DNA from: Ningiella ruwaisensis
GTDB lineage: Bacteria; Pseudomonadota; Gammaproteobacteria; Enterobacterales; Alteromonadaceae
DNA: 64,000 bases
Reading direction: 5' to 3'
Assembly: GCF_004798935.1 (NCBI RefSeq)
Contig: NZ_RAHT01000002.1
Location: forward strand, 124,001-188,000
The stretch's first letter is position 1. Each line of letters opens with the position of its first letter. Positions 39,564 through 48,325 of the stretch are shown piece by piece. Both the position numbers and the translations under genes were made by a program. The notes under the pieces are model-generated. The model was not told the origin of the DNA and did no database searches. It saw nothing but the letters and a program-made list of their open reading frames with translations.

Positions 39564-39733
39564 GCTTTGATACTCGGTTGTTCGTACAAAAAGTCCTTGC
39601 GCGTACGTTAGCAGATACCGGACATGAGTCAATATAGTATTTCTTCGCGACACCCGGGTTATTATGATATTTTAAGCGTCAGTTTTTTTAATCGCCGCTT
39701 TTATTGGCAACACTTTATTAGACGATATTCAGT

Positions 39734-40951
39734 ATGCAGATATACTTGGTTGGCGGCGCGGTGCGCGACACCTTGCTTAATCGCAAAGTCACAGAGCGCG
39801 ATTATGTGGTTGTTGGGGCGACGCCACAGCAAATGCTTGATAAAGGCTTTACGCAAGTCGGTAAAGACTTTCCTGTATTCTTGCATCCAAAAACAAAAGA
39901 AGAATACGCCCTCGCGCGCACAGAACGTAAGAAAGGTAGAGGCTATACTGGCTTTGAATGCGATGCTTCACCTGATATCACGCTTGAGCAGGATCTTATG
40001 CGCCGAGACTTGAGCGTTAATGCAATGGCCATGGACTCAGATGGGAAGATTATAGATCCATTCAATGGTCAGGCAGATTTAAACAAGCGTATTTTGCGAC
40101 ACGTAAGCGATGCCTTTGTTGAAGACCCTTTGCGTGTGCTTCGCGTGGCTCGTTTTGCAGCGCGCTATCATGAATACGGTTTTTATGTTCACAGCAGCAC
40201 GCTGGATTTAATGCGCCAACTTTCTCAAAGCGGCGAATTAGCGGATTTAAGCGCGCCGCGAGTTTGGCAAGAAACGGAAAAGGCGCTCAGCGAGTCGCAT
40301 CCAGAGGTGTATTTCACCACATTAAAATCGGTTGATGCCCTCAAACATTGGTTTGCAGAACTGGACAAGCTCTGGGGCATTCCCAATCCGTCTGACTGGC
40401 ATCCCGAAATTGACACTGGCGTGCATACCATGATGGTACTGCAGCAAGCCGTTGCCTTAAGTAACGAACTTAGCGTTCGCTTTGCTGCTTTAGTGCATGA
40501 CTTGGGCAAAGCCCTTACCGATGTGACCAACTGGCCGTCTCATCATGGTCATGACGATTTGGGACTAAGTGCCATTGAAAACTTCTGTAAGCGGCTTGGA
40601 GTACCTAATCAATGTCGGGATTTAGCTTTATTGGTTAGTCAGCATCATTCTGTGATCCATCGCGTGTTTGAAAATTCACCTGAAGATATTCTTAATGTGC
40701 TGAACAAGGCTGATGCATGGCGAAGACCGCAGCGCTTTGAACAGCTTTTATTAACCTGTAAATGCGATTTTTTAGGGCGTAAGCATTTTGCTAATCGCCC
40801 TTATCCGCAATATGAATACTGGCGCAAGCTACTTGTAGACTTAGGCAAAATTGATGTACAGCAGTTTGTGCAAAACGGCGCGAAAGGACCTGAAATAAAA
40901 CAGATGCTTCATCAGGCCCGATTAGAAGTGATTGCTAAACAAAGCCCATAA
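39734..40951 (+). CDS. cca: CCA-adding tRNA nucleotidyltransferase
   Basis: Adds or repairs the 3' CCA of tRNAs. 405 residues (E. coli 412). N-terminal class II nucleotidyltransferase: YLVGGAVRDTLL, RDYVVVGATPQQ, RRDLSVNAMAMD, then RRD-type RFAARYHEYGF. The C-terminal HD phosphohydrolase domain of gammaproteobacterial enzymes is present (FAALVHDLGKALT, about 255). Divergent from gspA. Confidence 0.96.
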   Translation: MQIYLVGGAVRDTLLNRKVTERDYVVVGATPQQMLDKGFTQVGKDFPVFLHPKTKEEYALARTERKKGRGYTGFECDASPDITLEQDLMRRDLSVNAMAMDSDGKIIDPFNGQADLNKRILRHVSDAFVEDPLRVLRVARFAARYHEYGFYVHSSTLDLMRQLSQSGELADLSAPRVWQETEKALSESHPEVYFTTLKSVDALKHWFAELDKLWGIPNPSDWHPEIDTGVHTMMVLQQAVALSNELSVRFAALVHDLGKALTDVTNWPSHHGHDDLGLSAIENFCKRLGVPNQCRDLALLVSQHHSVIHRVFENSPEDILNVLNKADAWRRPQRFEQLLLTCKCDFLGRKHFANRPYPQYEYWRKLLVDLGKIDVQQFVQNGAKGPEIKQMLHQARLEVIAKQSP

Positions 40952-41031
40952 ACTAGTGTACACTTCAGCCAATTTTTTCTACCCCCCCGTTTTACCTTTA
41001 AAAATCACCTCAGTGAACTGGAGATTATTGC

Positions 41032-42255
41032 ATGTTTGAAGAACTCGAATTAGATGACGCGCTTTGTCGCGGCGTGGCTGAAATGGGTTATACCCAGCCA
41101 ACGAGTATTCAGGCAATGGTGATCCCCGATGCAATGGAAGGCTTTGATATTCTTGCCAGCGCGCCCACCGGTACCGGTAAAACCGCCGCTTACATATTGC
41201 CGGTTGCGCAATATTTACTCGATCACCCAAAGCGTATAAACGGAAGCGCACGAGCGCTGGTCCTTGTGCCAACGCGAGAACTCGCTATTCAGGTAGCTGA
41301 GCAGGCAAATAAAATTATCAAATTTGCCGGGCTTCGATGCGATGTGATAACTGGCGGTATTAACTACGGTACTGATAAAGCCATTTTTGAACAAAAGCCG
41401 GATATTCTTGTTGCCACACCCGGGCGCTTATTTGAGCATATTGAAAAAGAAAGCTTTGATTGCAGAGATATTGAATCTTTAGTGCTTGATGAAGCAGACC
41501 GTATGCTGGATATGGGATTTTCTGCGGTAGTTAATCAAATTGCGGCTGAGGCCAGGTGGCGTAAACAGAGTATGCTGTTTTCTGCCACTCTTGAAGGGCG
41601 AGGCGTACGAACCTTTGCCCAGGAATTGCTGAATGAACCGAAAGAGTTCAATGCCAGTCCTTCTCGCAAGGAAAAAGCCAAAACGCTACAGTGGTTTCAC
41701 CTGTGTGACGATTTAGCGCACAAAGACGCGCTTTTAGAGCATCACTTACAGCACAGTATTGAGTCATGTATCGTGTTTATAAAAACGCGAGAGCGTTTAC
41801 ATGCGCTTAAAGATAAATTGATGAATAAATATGGACTGGTCTATTTACAAGGTGAGATGCCACAAGATAAACGCAACGCAGCATTGGCAAAATTCAAGTC
41901 GGGCGAAGCAAAGATTTTACTTGCCACCGATGTTGCTGCCCGCGGCATTGATGTTCCCAATGTGAGTCATGTAATTAACTATGATATGCCTCGCGGCGCA
42001 GACGTTTACGTACATCGCATAGGCCGAACTGGCCGTGCTGGCGCAAAAGGCACCGCGATTTCCTTGATTGAAGCGCATGACTATATCTGGGTAGGAAAAA
42101 TTGAACGCTACACAGGTGAATCGTTTAAAGCACGAGTGGTTGATGGATTGCGTCCCAAACATAAAGCACCAAAGTTAGTAAAAAAGAGCAAACCTAAAAA
42201 CAAGGCAAAGCGTAAGAAGAGCAAAGATACAAGCAAAAAGCGTAGCAAAAAATGA
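41032..42255 (+). CDS. srmB: DEAD-box RNA helicase SrmB
   Basis: ATP-dependent RNA helicase acting early in 50S ribosome assembly. 407 residues. Helicase motifs in order: Q motif (about 20-28, YTQPTSIQ), I SAPTGTGKT, Ia PTRELAIQV, II VLDEADRMLDMGF, III SAT, then IVFIKTRERLH, and VI HRIGRTGRAG. The first residues FEELELDDALC match SrmB rather than RhlE or DeaD. The last 35 residues are a Lys-rich RNA-binding tail. Stop overlaps rdgB start by four bases. Confidence 0.92.
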   Translation: MFEELELDDALCRGVAEMGYTQPTSIQAMVIPDAMEGFDILASAPTGTGKTAAYILPVAQYLLDHPKRINGSARALVLVPTRELAIQVAEQANKIIKFAGLRCDVITGGINYGTDKAIFEQKPDILVATPGRLFEHIEKESFDCRDIESLVLDEADRMLDMGFSAVVNQIAAEARWRKQSMLFSATLEGRGVRTFAQELLNEPKEFNASPSRKEKAKTLQWFHLCDDLAHKDALLEHHLQHSIESCIVFIKTRERLHALKDKLMNKYGLVYLQGEMPQDKRNAALAKFKSGEAKILLATDVAARGIDVPNVSHVINYDMPRGADVYVHRIGRTGRAGAKGTAISLIEAHDYIWVGKIERYTGESFKARVVDGLRPKHKAPKLVKKSKPKNKAKRKKSKDTSKKRSKK

Positions 42256-42860
42256 GGTTTTCCCTTCCTGTACAACAAATTGTCTTAGCCACCGGCAATA
42301 AAGGCAAAGTCGCTGAATTTGCTTCTTTATTTGAGCAGTACAGCATTAAAGTTAGTCCGCAATCTGAATTTTTAGTGTCAGACGTGGCTGAAACCGGTAC
42401 CACTTTTGTTGAAAATGCCATTATTAAAGCGCGACATGCATCACAAGAAACCAAGCTTCCGGCAATTGCTGACGATAGCGGACTTGTGATTGATGCTCTG
42501 CACGGCGCGCCAGGTATTTTCAGCGCACGGTATAGTGGTAAACACGGGGATGATGTAGGCAATTATCAAAAAGTGCTTGATGAGTTAAGCGGCGTAAAAA
42601 ACCGCAAAGCGAAGTTTGTTTGCGCCCTTGCGTTTATGCGCCATGCAAAAGATCCAACTCCCATTCTATGCCTGGGAGAATGGCAGGGCGAAATTGCACA
42701 GGCCCCAAGTGGAGACGGTGGTTTTGGCTACGATCCGATATTTTTCTTACCCGAACATAACTGCAGCGCTGCTGAACTTGATAAAGCCACAAAAAATGCA
42801 GAAAGCCACAGAGGTAAAGCGCTAAAACAGCTTATGCAAGCTGTTGAAACGCTTATCTAA
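42252..42860 (+). CDS. rdgB: dITP/XTP pyrophosphatase (Ham1/RdgB)
   Basis: Removes non-canonical purine nucleoside triphosphates from the pool. 202 residues. Motifs: VLATGNKGKVAEFASL, IADDSGLVIDALHGAPGIFSARYSG (core ADDSGLVIDAL) and GDGGFGYDPIFFLPE. ATGA overlap with srmB; hemW follows after 54 bp, the usual rdgB-hemW order. Confidence 0.96.
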   Translation: MRFSLPVQQIVLATGNKGKVAEFASLFEQYSIKVSPQSEFLVSDVAETGTTFVENAIIKARHASQETKLPAIADDSGLVIDALHGAPGIFSARYSGKHGDDVGNYQKVLDELSGVKNRKAKFVCALAFMRHAKDPTPILCLGEWQGEIAQAPSGDGGFGYDPIFFLPEHNCSAAELDKATKNAESHRGKALKQLMQAVETLI

Positions 42861-42914
42861 GGCTCATGTTACTTTTGTCTGATTGCACAACGCAAATTTA
42901 ATGAGCGCTACGCC

Positions 42915-44066
42915 GTGACTGCCATCCCCCTTTCCTTATACATTCATGTGCCATGGTGCGTGCAAAAGTGTCCTTATTGCGATTTTAACTCTCATCAATT
43001 AAAGGGCGGTATTCCCGAAGCTGAGTATGTTGCTCATCTGCTTGACGATTTAGAGGCCGATATCCCACTTATCAGCGATGGCCCTAAACTACGCACCATA
43101 CAAAGTATTTTTATCGGGGGTGGCACGCCCTCCTTATTAAGTCCTTATGCCATGCGCACATTGCTAGATGGCGTAAAAGCGCGTGTACCGCTTGCACAGG
43201 ACGCTGAAATAACCATGGAGGCTAACCCCGGTACCGTTGAATCTGAGCGCTTTTCGGGGTTCAAACAAGCGGGAGTCAATCGAATTTCGATCGGCGTTCA
43301 AAGCTTTCAGCCGCAACACTTGAAAATACTGGGGCGCATTCACGATGCACAGCAGGCAAGTAGCGCTATCGCTTATGCAAAAGACCTAAACTTGCGTTCG
43401 TTTAATACCGACATTATGCACGGTTTGCCTGAGCAAAGTCTTGAAAATGCTCTAAGCGACCTTCGTCATAGCATCTCAGCACAAGCGCCGCATATTTCAT
43501 GGTACCAACTCACCATTGAGCCGAACACGCTCTTTCATTCAAAGCCGCCAAAACTTCCTGAAGACGACGTGCTTTGGGATATACAAATCGCAGGTGCTCA
43601 ACTACTTGCCGAAAACGGTTATGAGCAATACGAAATATCAGCCTATGCAAAAACGGGACATCAGTCACAGCACAATCTGAATTACTGGCGCTTTGGCGAT
43701 TATCTGGGCATAGGCTGTGGTGCTCATGGTAAAATCACTGATACGAGTGACAGTTCCATTCTGCGTACTGAAAAAGTGAAACATCCAAAAGGCTACATGG
43801 ATTTAAGCAAACCCTATATGTATAAAAAACACCAGGTGGCCGATGACGATCTGGCCTTTGAGTTCTTTATGAACCGCTTTCGACTGCTGGAGCCCTGCCC
43901 GGTCAATGAATTTGAGAAATGCACGGGTCGTAGGCTTAATGATGAAGAGCAAAAGCGCATTAATATCGCTGTCGATAAAGGCCTTTTGCTTGAAGACAAT
44001 GATGTTTGGCAAGTAAGCGAGCTGGGAAGACGCTATCTTAATTCCTTATTGTCAGAGTTTGTTTAA
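42915..44066 (+). CDS. hemW: Radical SAM haem chaperone HemW
   Basis: Once called a coproporphyrinogen oxidase; HemW now is known as a haem-insertion chaperone with a radical SAM cluster. 383 residues from a GTG at 42915. The cluster motif is CVQKCPYCDF (Cys15, Cys19, Cys22), followed by FIGGGTPSLLS, TMEANPGTVE and GVQSFQPQHLK; HemW_C domain at about 300-370. An ATG at 42901 is out of frame and not used. Confidence 0.94.
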   Translation: MTAIPLSLYIHVPWCVQKCPYCDFNSHQLKGGIPEAEYVAHLLDDLEADIPLISDGPKLRTIQSIFIGGGTPSLLSPYAMRTLLDGVKARVPLAQDAEITMEANPGTVESERFSGFKQAGVNRISIGVQSFQPQHLKILGRIHDAQQASSAIAYAKDLNLRSFNTDIMHGLPEQSLENALSDLRHSISAQAPHISWYQLTIEPNTLFHSKPPKLPEDDVLWDIQIAGAQLLAENGYEQYEISAYAKTGHQSQHNLNYWRFGDYLGIGCGAHGKITDTSDSSILRTEKVKHPKGYMDLSKPYMYKKHQVADDDLAFEFFMNRFRLLEPCPVNEFEKCTGRRLNDEEQKRINIAVDKGLLLEDNDVWQVSELGRRYLNSLLSEFV

Positions 44067-44188
44067 GCAAAAACTTAGCACTCGCACGAACATGTGTATA
44101 ATATACCAACAATATTCAGGCATTTAGATTGAGAGATACCAGTAAATTGCCGCGTAACGATGTTCAAAATGGGCGGAAAGTGCAAGAC

Positions 44189-44854
44189 ATGCAGAAAAAC
44201 GAGCCATCCCTGCCCGACTTAACAGACTACGACCTCTCTAGATATATTGCCTGTCATGAGTGCGATTTGCTTATACACTTACCCGAACGCTTAGATGTAT
44301 ATACACAAGTTTGCTGTCCTCGCTGCAGCGCCAAGCAGTTTACCGTAAGAAAGTCACCGATTGATAAAACCTTAGCCTATGCCCTAACGGCCTTGGTGTT
44401 GTTAAGCATTGCTGTAAGCTTCCCGTTCTTGCGCATTGAAGCAAGCGGTATAGAAAACAGTATTTCTCTCGTGCAATCGCCACTGACCCTGTTTAATGAG
44501 GGTTATGGCATGATAGCTACGATAGTGATGTTATGTGTGATCGCCCTCCCGGCAGCTTACCTGCTTTGTTTGCTTTTACTCCTGATCCCACTTTTTAGAG
44601 GCAAATCTGCAAGAGCTAGTTTAGTCTACGCCAAGCTGATTGACGGCATGCTCCCCTGGATAATGGTCGATGTGTTTGTAATAGGCGTATTGGTAGCGCT
44701 AATTAAATTAATAGAAACGGCTGATATCATCTTGGGTACTGCATTTTGGGCCTATATTGCTTTTGCCGCCGTGTTTATTGGAATCAACACGATTGTTAGT
44801 AAACGACAGCTTTGGTTTTGGGTAGTTAACGCGGGTAAAGCCAATGCAAACTAA
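44189..44854 (+). CDS. pqiA: PqiA-like membrane protein, N-terminal half unit
   Basis: About 221 residues from the ATG at 44189; a TTG at 44129 in the same frame would add 20 residues. A zinc-ribbon-like set (CHECDLLIH ... CCPRCSAKQF) precedes four helices (about 68-87, 120-150, 175-195, 205-225 in the longer numbering). E. coli PqiA/LetA is one about 420-residue protein with two such halves; here the halves are separate genes. Works with PqiB and PqiC in lipid movement between inner and outer membrane. Confidence 0.85.
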   Translation: MQKNEPSLPDLTDYDLSRYIACHECDLLIHLPERLDVYTQVCCPRCSAKQFTVRKSPIDKTLAYALTALVLLSIAVSFPFLRIEASGIENSISLVQSPLTLFNEGYGMIATIVMLCVIALPAAYLLCLLLLLIPLFRGKSARASLVYAKLIDGMLPWIMVDVFVIGVLVALIKLIETADIILGTAFWAYIAFAAVFIGINTIVSKRQLWFWVVNAGKANAN

Positions 44855-45587
44855 AGCCAGAGAAACGTCGACAAAATTTGCCAAGATGGCCAAATTTGTA
44901 AGTGCAGCGCAACTGGGTCTTTCGAGCTGCACACGTTGTTTAAGTTTGACACCGGTATCTGAACAACACTGTCGATTGTGCGGTAAGCGTACACACCTTC
45001 GCAATAAGCATAGCATTCAGCGTACTCTAGCGCTGGTTTTTACCGCCATGCTGTTCTATATTCCGGCGAATATCTACCCAATAATGAGCACAACCCTGCT
45101 TGGTCAGGAAATCCCGTCAACGATTATGGGCGGGGTTTTGCTTTTCCTGGAGCACGAGTCGTACTTCATCGCAATTGTTATTTTCACCGCGAGTATTTTC
45201 ATACCTATTGCCAAAATGATGATTATATTATGGCTATGCCATATGGTCAGAAAACAGGAAGGTATGAAAATTCACCAAATGGCTGTGATGTATCAAATCA
45301 CTGAATTTATTGGCAAATGGTCAATGGTGGATGTATTTGTTGTAGCCATTCTTGTGGCATTAGTTCAAATCACTGGAATTATGGCCATTCACCCCGGACT
45401 AGCAGCTCAGGCTTTTGCCACTGTTGTCATACTTACCATGCTGGCGGCACAACAATTTGATATTCGACTTATCTGGGATAATATCGCTCAAAACAAAGAT
45501 AGTCAGCCTGCACAAGTTGATATCCCAAAAACGCCGAACACAGTTTCCAATCAGGAATCCCATTTAGCCAACCACCGTAAAGAATGA
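44844..45587 (+). CDS. pqiA: PqiA-like membrane protein, C-terminal half unit
   Basis: 247 residues overlapping the previous gene by 11 bp. Again a Cys cluster (SCTRCLSLTPVSEQHCRLCGKR) then helices (about 50-72, 95-117, 150-172, 178-200). The segment FIPIAKMMIILWL and IGKWSMVDVFVVAILVALVQ (core KWSMVDVFVVAILV) is characteristic of PqiA. Two-gene PqiA is a split compared with E. coli; the overlap suggests equal synthesis and a heterodimer. Confidence 0.88.
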   Translation: MQTKARETSTKFAKMAKFVSAAQLGLSSCTRCLSLTPVSEQHCRLCGKRTHLRNKHSIQRTLALVFTAMLFYIPANIYPIMSTTLLGQEIPSTIMGGVLLFLEHESYFIAIVIFTASIFIPIAKMMIILWLCHMVRKQEGMKIHQMAVMYQITEFIGKWSMVDVFVVAILVALVQITGIMAIHPGLAAQAFATVVILTMLAAQQFDIRLIWDNIAQNKDSQPAQVDIPKTPNTVSNQESHLANHRKE

Positions 45588-45590
45588 TCA

Positions 45591-47207
45591 ATGACTGACG
45601 AATTAAGCCAAACCGCCCCCGTTATTAAACAAAAGAGCCGAATCAGCCCTATTTGGATTTTACCCATTATCGCATTGATCATTGGCGTTGGCATGTTCTA
45701 CCAAGAGTGGCAAGACCGCGGCCAAATGATAGAGATAGCGTTTGAAAATGCTAATGGTCTGGAGGAAAAAAAGACAAAAGTAAAATTTAAAAACGTGAAC
45801 ATCGGAACGCTTGAGTCTATAGAGTTTAATGAACAAGGCGATGGGATTATTGCCAAGGTGATTATCGACCGTGAAATGACGCGCTTTTTACGCTCAGACA
45901 GTGTTTTTTGGGTGGTAAGACCTCGTATCGGTTCTGATGGGGTAAGCGGTGTGAGCACTTTGTTATCAGGCGCATATATTTCAATGGAGGCTGGAATAAG
46001 CGACTCTATCAGCCTGAATTTTGTGGGCCTGGAATCACCACCCGTAGCGTCCCCAAACGATGAAGGATTAAGGCTATCGTTAATTTCTACCGGTGGAAAA
46101 ATGCTGAGAGTGGGAAATCCGATTTTATATCGTGGTTTCGAGGTTGGCGCCGTTCAAGCCATTGACTTTGATATTGAATCTCGTGAACTAAGCTACGATA
46201 TCTTTATCAATGCGCCTTATCATAATCTTATTACAAGCAATACTTTCTTTTGGAATGTGAGCGGTTTTGGATTCACCACCGGGCCTCAAGGTGTATCGGT
46301 AGACTTTTCATCTCTGGAAACCTTTATATCTGGTGGCGTAGAATTTGATGTGCCGGAAGATTTAGGTTTAGGAGAGCGCGTAACGGAATCACGAAGCTTT
46401 AAATTGTATCCAAATAAAACCAGCGTTACCGAAGATAGAAAATACGAATATCTGGAGTATGTCTTGCTGGTTGAAGATTCAGTTGCAGGCCTTCAAGTCG
46501 GCACGCCCGTTGAATATCGAGGGATTCGCATTGGTCGAGTTGCGAAGCCTTATCTGGGTTTTCACCAGACCAACCAGATTGACCCCGAAGAAGAGCGCAT
46601 TCCTGTGGTGATCCATATCGAGCCCAGACGACTGACGGAAGAGTCAAGCTACAGTCTGGATTGGTTTGATAAGCAATTTCAGCATTGGATAAAAACCGGG
46701 TTAGGTGCGAATATCGAAAGTGCAAATTACCTGACAGGTGCGATGAAAGTCACATTGGATATGAGCAATGAAGCGAGCGGCAACATTGAATATTTTGGGG
46801 ATTACACAATCATCCCTATTGGTGATTCGAGCTTTGCTGGTATTTTGGAAAAAACCGACCGTTTGCTTGCAAAACTTAACGCACTGGATATTGAGTCTAT
46901 CATTGAATCAACAAAACAAACCATGCAAAGCGCTGATCGCACATTAGGCGCCGCTAATGACGCCATTTTAAGCACACAGTCGGTGATTCAAAGCGTTAAC
47001 GATACGATGATTGATGCGCAAGAGGCATTAAAAGGGATTAGCCCTGACTCAACGTTGTATAAAGAGCTCCAGTTAAATTTGATACAGATGCAGAAAACGA
47101 TGGATGACTTACAACCCTTTATCCAGCGAATAAGTGAAAAACCAAACTTACTGATTTTTAGCGAACAGCCACAAGCTGATGAGCAACCTGAAGGAAAGGC
47201 GCGATAA
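45591..47207 (+). CDS. pqiB: PqiB-like MCE protein with three MCE domains
   Basis: 538 residues. One N-terminal helix (about 19-36), then three MCE domains in the periplasm (approx. 44-135, 160-230, 285-395), each with the repeat KVKFKNVNIGTL, ILYRGFEVGAVQAI or PVEYRGIRIGRV. The C-terminal 110 residues form heptad-rich helices (LLAKLNALDIES, IQMQKTMDDLQP), matching the PqiB coiled-coil needle. It bridges the periplasm between PqiA and the outer-membrane PqiC. Three MCE domains separate it from LetB (seven). Confidence 0.93.
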   Translation: MTDELSQTAPVIKQKSRISPIWILPIIALIIGVGMFYQEWQDRGQMIEIAFENANGLEEKKTKVKFKNVNIGTLESIEFNEQGDGIIAKVIIDREMTRFLRSDSVFWVVRPRIGSDGVSGVSTLLSGAYISMEAGISDSISLNFVGLESPPVASPNDEGLRLSLISTGGKMLRVGNPILYRGFEVGAVQAIDFDIESRELSYDIFINAPYHNLITSNTFFWNVSGFGFTTGPQGVSVDFSSLETFISGGVEFDVPEDLGLGERVTESRSFKLYPNKTSVTEDRKYEYLEYVLLVEDSVAGLQVGTPVEYRGIRIGRVAKPYLGFHQTNQIDPEEERIPVVIHIEPRRLTEESSYSLDWFDKQFQHWIKTGLGANIESANYLTGAMKVTLDMSNEASGNIEYFGDYTIIPIGDSSFAGILEKTDRLLAKLNALDIESIIESTKQTMQSADRTLGAANDAILSTQSVIQSVNDTMIDAQEALKGISPDSTLYKELQLNLIQMQKTMDDLQPFIQRISEKPNLLIFSEQPQADEQPEGKAR

Positions 47208-47794
47208 TGACCATTAGCAGAAAACGGAACATAACAGCCATCGCAATATATATTGCCTCTGCAATCGCAGCAAGCGGATGCACTTCCAGTGCACCCGCTC
47301 CACAAATGCAACATTATATTCTGGATTCAGCAGCAGACAGGCTCGCCATGACCGCAAAGGTACAAAAAGTAGATGTGCGCATTGCATCCATTCCCGATTA
47401 TCTCAATACGAATAATCTGGTTATGCAGACAGAAGATCATCAAATGGTTCTCGCACGTTACCATGCTTGGGCAAACCGGCTGTCAGACAGTATTGCAAGT
47501 ATAGTTGCTTTTGAAGTGAATGAACAAGTGGCGGGAAAAGAATGGGCCGATGACTGTGTGGCATGTCAGGATATTGCTCTGCACATAGAACATTTTTACC
47601 CCACGTCACAAGGTGATGTATTTCTTGTTGGCCACTTCGAATACTCAGGCCTGAACAAAGAAAAGCAGCGCATTCGCTTTAGTTACGCCGGCGAAATGGA
47701 AGCAGGCGGCTATGCTTCAGCGGTCAAGGAAATGCGTGCTTTACTGCTTCAACTTAGTGGACAAATCAGCGAAAGTTTAGCGAGTGCGCACTAA
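47207..47794 (+). CDS. pqiC: PqiC-like outer-membrane lipoprotein (DUF330 family)
   Basis: 195 residues with a lipobox: Cys25 after IYIASAIAASGC. The start codon shares its A with the pqiB stop (TAATG). Motifs HYILDSAADRL near the lipid anchor and VRIASIPDYLNTNNLV, VLARYHAWANRLSDSIA match the PqiC/ABC-transport auxiliary family. It overlaps the convergent DUF1566 gene by 18 bp. Confidence 0.9.
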   Translation: MTISRKRNITAIAIYIASAIAASGCTSSAPAPQMQHYILDSAADRLAMTAKVQKVDVRIASIPDYLNTNNLVMQTEDHQMVLARYHAWANRLSDSIASIVAFEVNEQVAGKEWADDCVACQDIALHIEHFYPTSQGDVFLVGHFEYSGLNKEKQRIRFSYAGEMEAGGYASAVKEMRALLLQLSGQISESLASAH

Positions 47795-48325
47795 ACGCAC
47801 GTGCAAATTGCGCTCTACATTGCGAAGCGATGTAGTTCCATTGAAAAACGCAACCGACCAAGCGCCGTTTGCACTTTGTCCGCTTTGCGTTTGCACAGAC
47901 ACAGTAGATGTCCAAAAATCATCTGCGGGTGTACTTGGAAACGCTTCTTCATTTATGGCAGGGCGAACGCAGGCACGCTCTGCTATCACGCTTAATTCTT
48001 TAACATTTGGCAGGCGCCAGTTTTGTGAATCTGCATAATCATAGCCGATGCTTATTTGTAGAGCCTCTTGCCAGGTAAAGGTGTCTGCCTCGCCAATACA
48101 CGCTCCGTTTTGCCATGTTTGTCCTAGGGAGCAGCGCATAAATACTAAATCGCTGGGCAAATGAAGGATTTCTCCCTCGCCAAGCTCTTCATAAAGGTTT
48201 CCGTTAGCCGTTTCTGGAATAGCGGCAGGACACAATGATTCTGCCTCGGACCTATAGCTGATAAACGCAAGTACCGCCCATAGACTTACCCACAACCAAC
48301 GTTTAATCATCAATTGTCTCATCAA
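47777..48325 (-). CDS. Secreted DUF1566-domain protein
   Basis: 182 residues with a signal peptide (about 8-28, WLWVSLWAVLAFISYRSEA). The DUF1566 (Lcl C-terminal) domain covers about 55-180: FTWQEALQISIGYDYADSQNWRLPNVKEL (core NWRLPNVKEL) and FWTSTVSV ... VRLVR. Such domains are sugar- or adhesion-associated, with unclear function. Its start overlaps the stop of the larger DUF1566 gene (four bases, 48322-48325), so both belong to one transcript. Confidence 0.85.
   Translation of the reverse strand: MMRQLMIKRWLWVSLWAVLAFISYRSEAESLCPAAIPETANGNLYEELGEGEILHLPSDLVFMRCSLGQTWQNGACIGEADTFTWQEALQISIGYDYADSQNWRLPNVKELSVIAERACVRPAINEEAFPSTPADDFWTSTVSVQTQSGQSANGAWSVAFFNGTTSLRNVERNLHVRLVRTR

Noticed and set aside
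39564-39653. ATG-initiated 30-residue extension of gspA
   Set aside because: Not conserved and would run into the divergent cca promoter region; family start is at the GTG at 39563.
42901-42917. ATG at 42901 as the hemW start
   Set aside because: It is out of frame with hemW; the GTG at 42915 opens the conserved frame.
47784-48038. Plus-strand frame downstream of pqiC
   Set aside because: Antisense to the conserved DUF1566 gene; low-quality composition.
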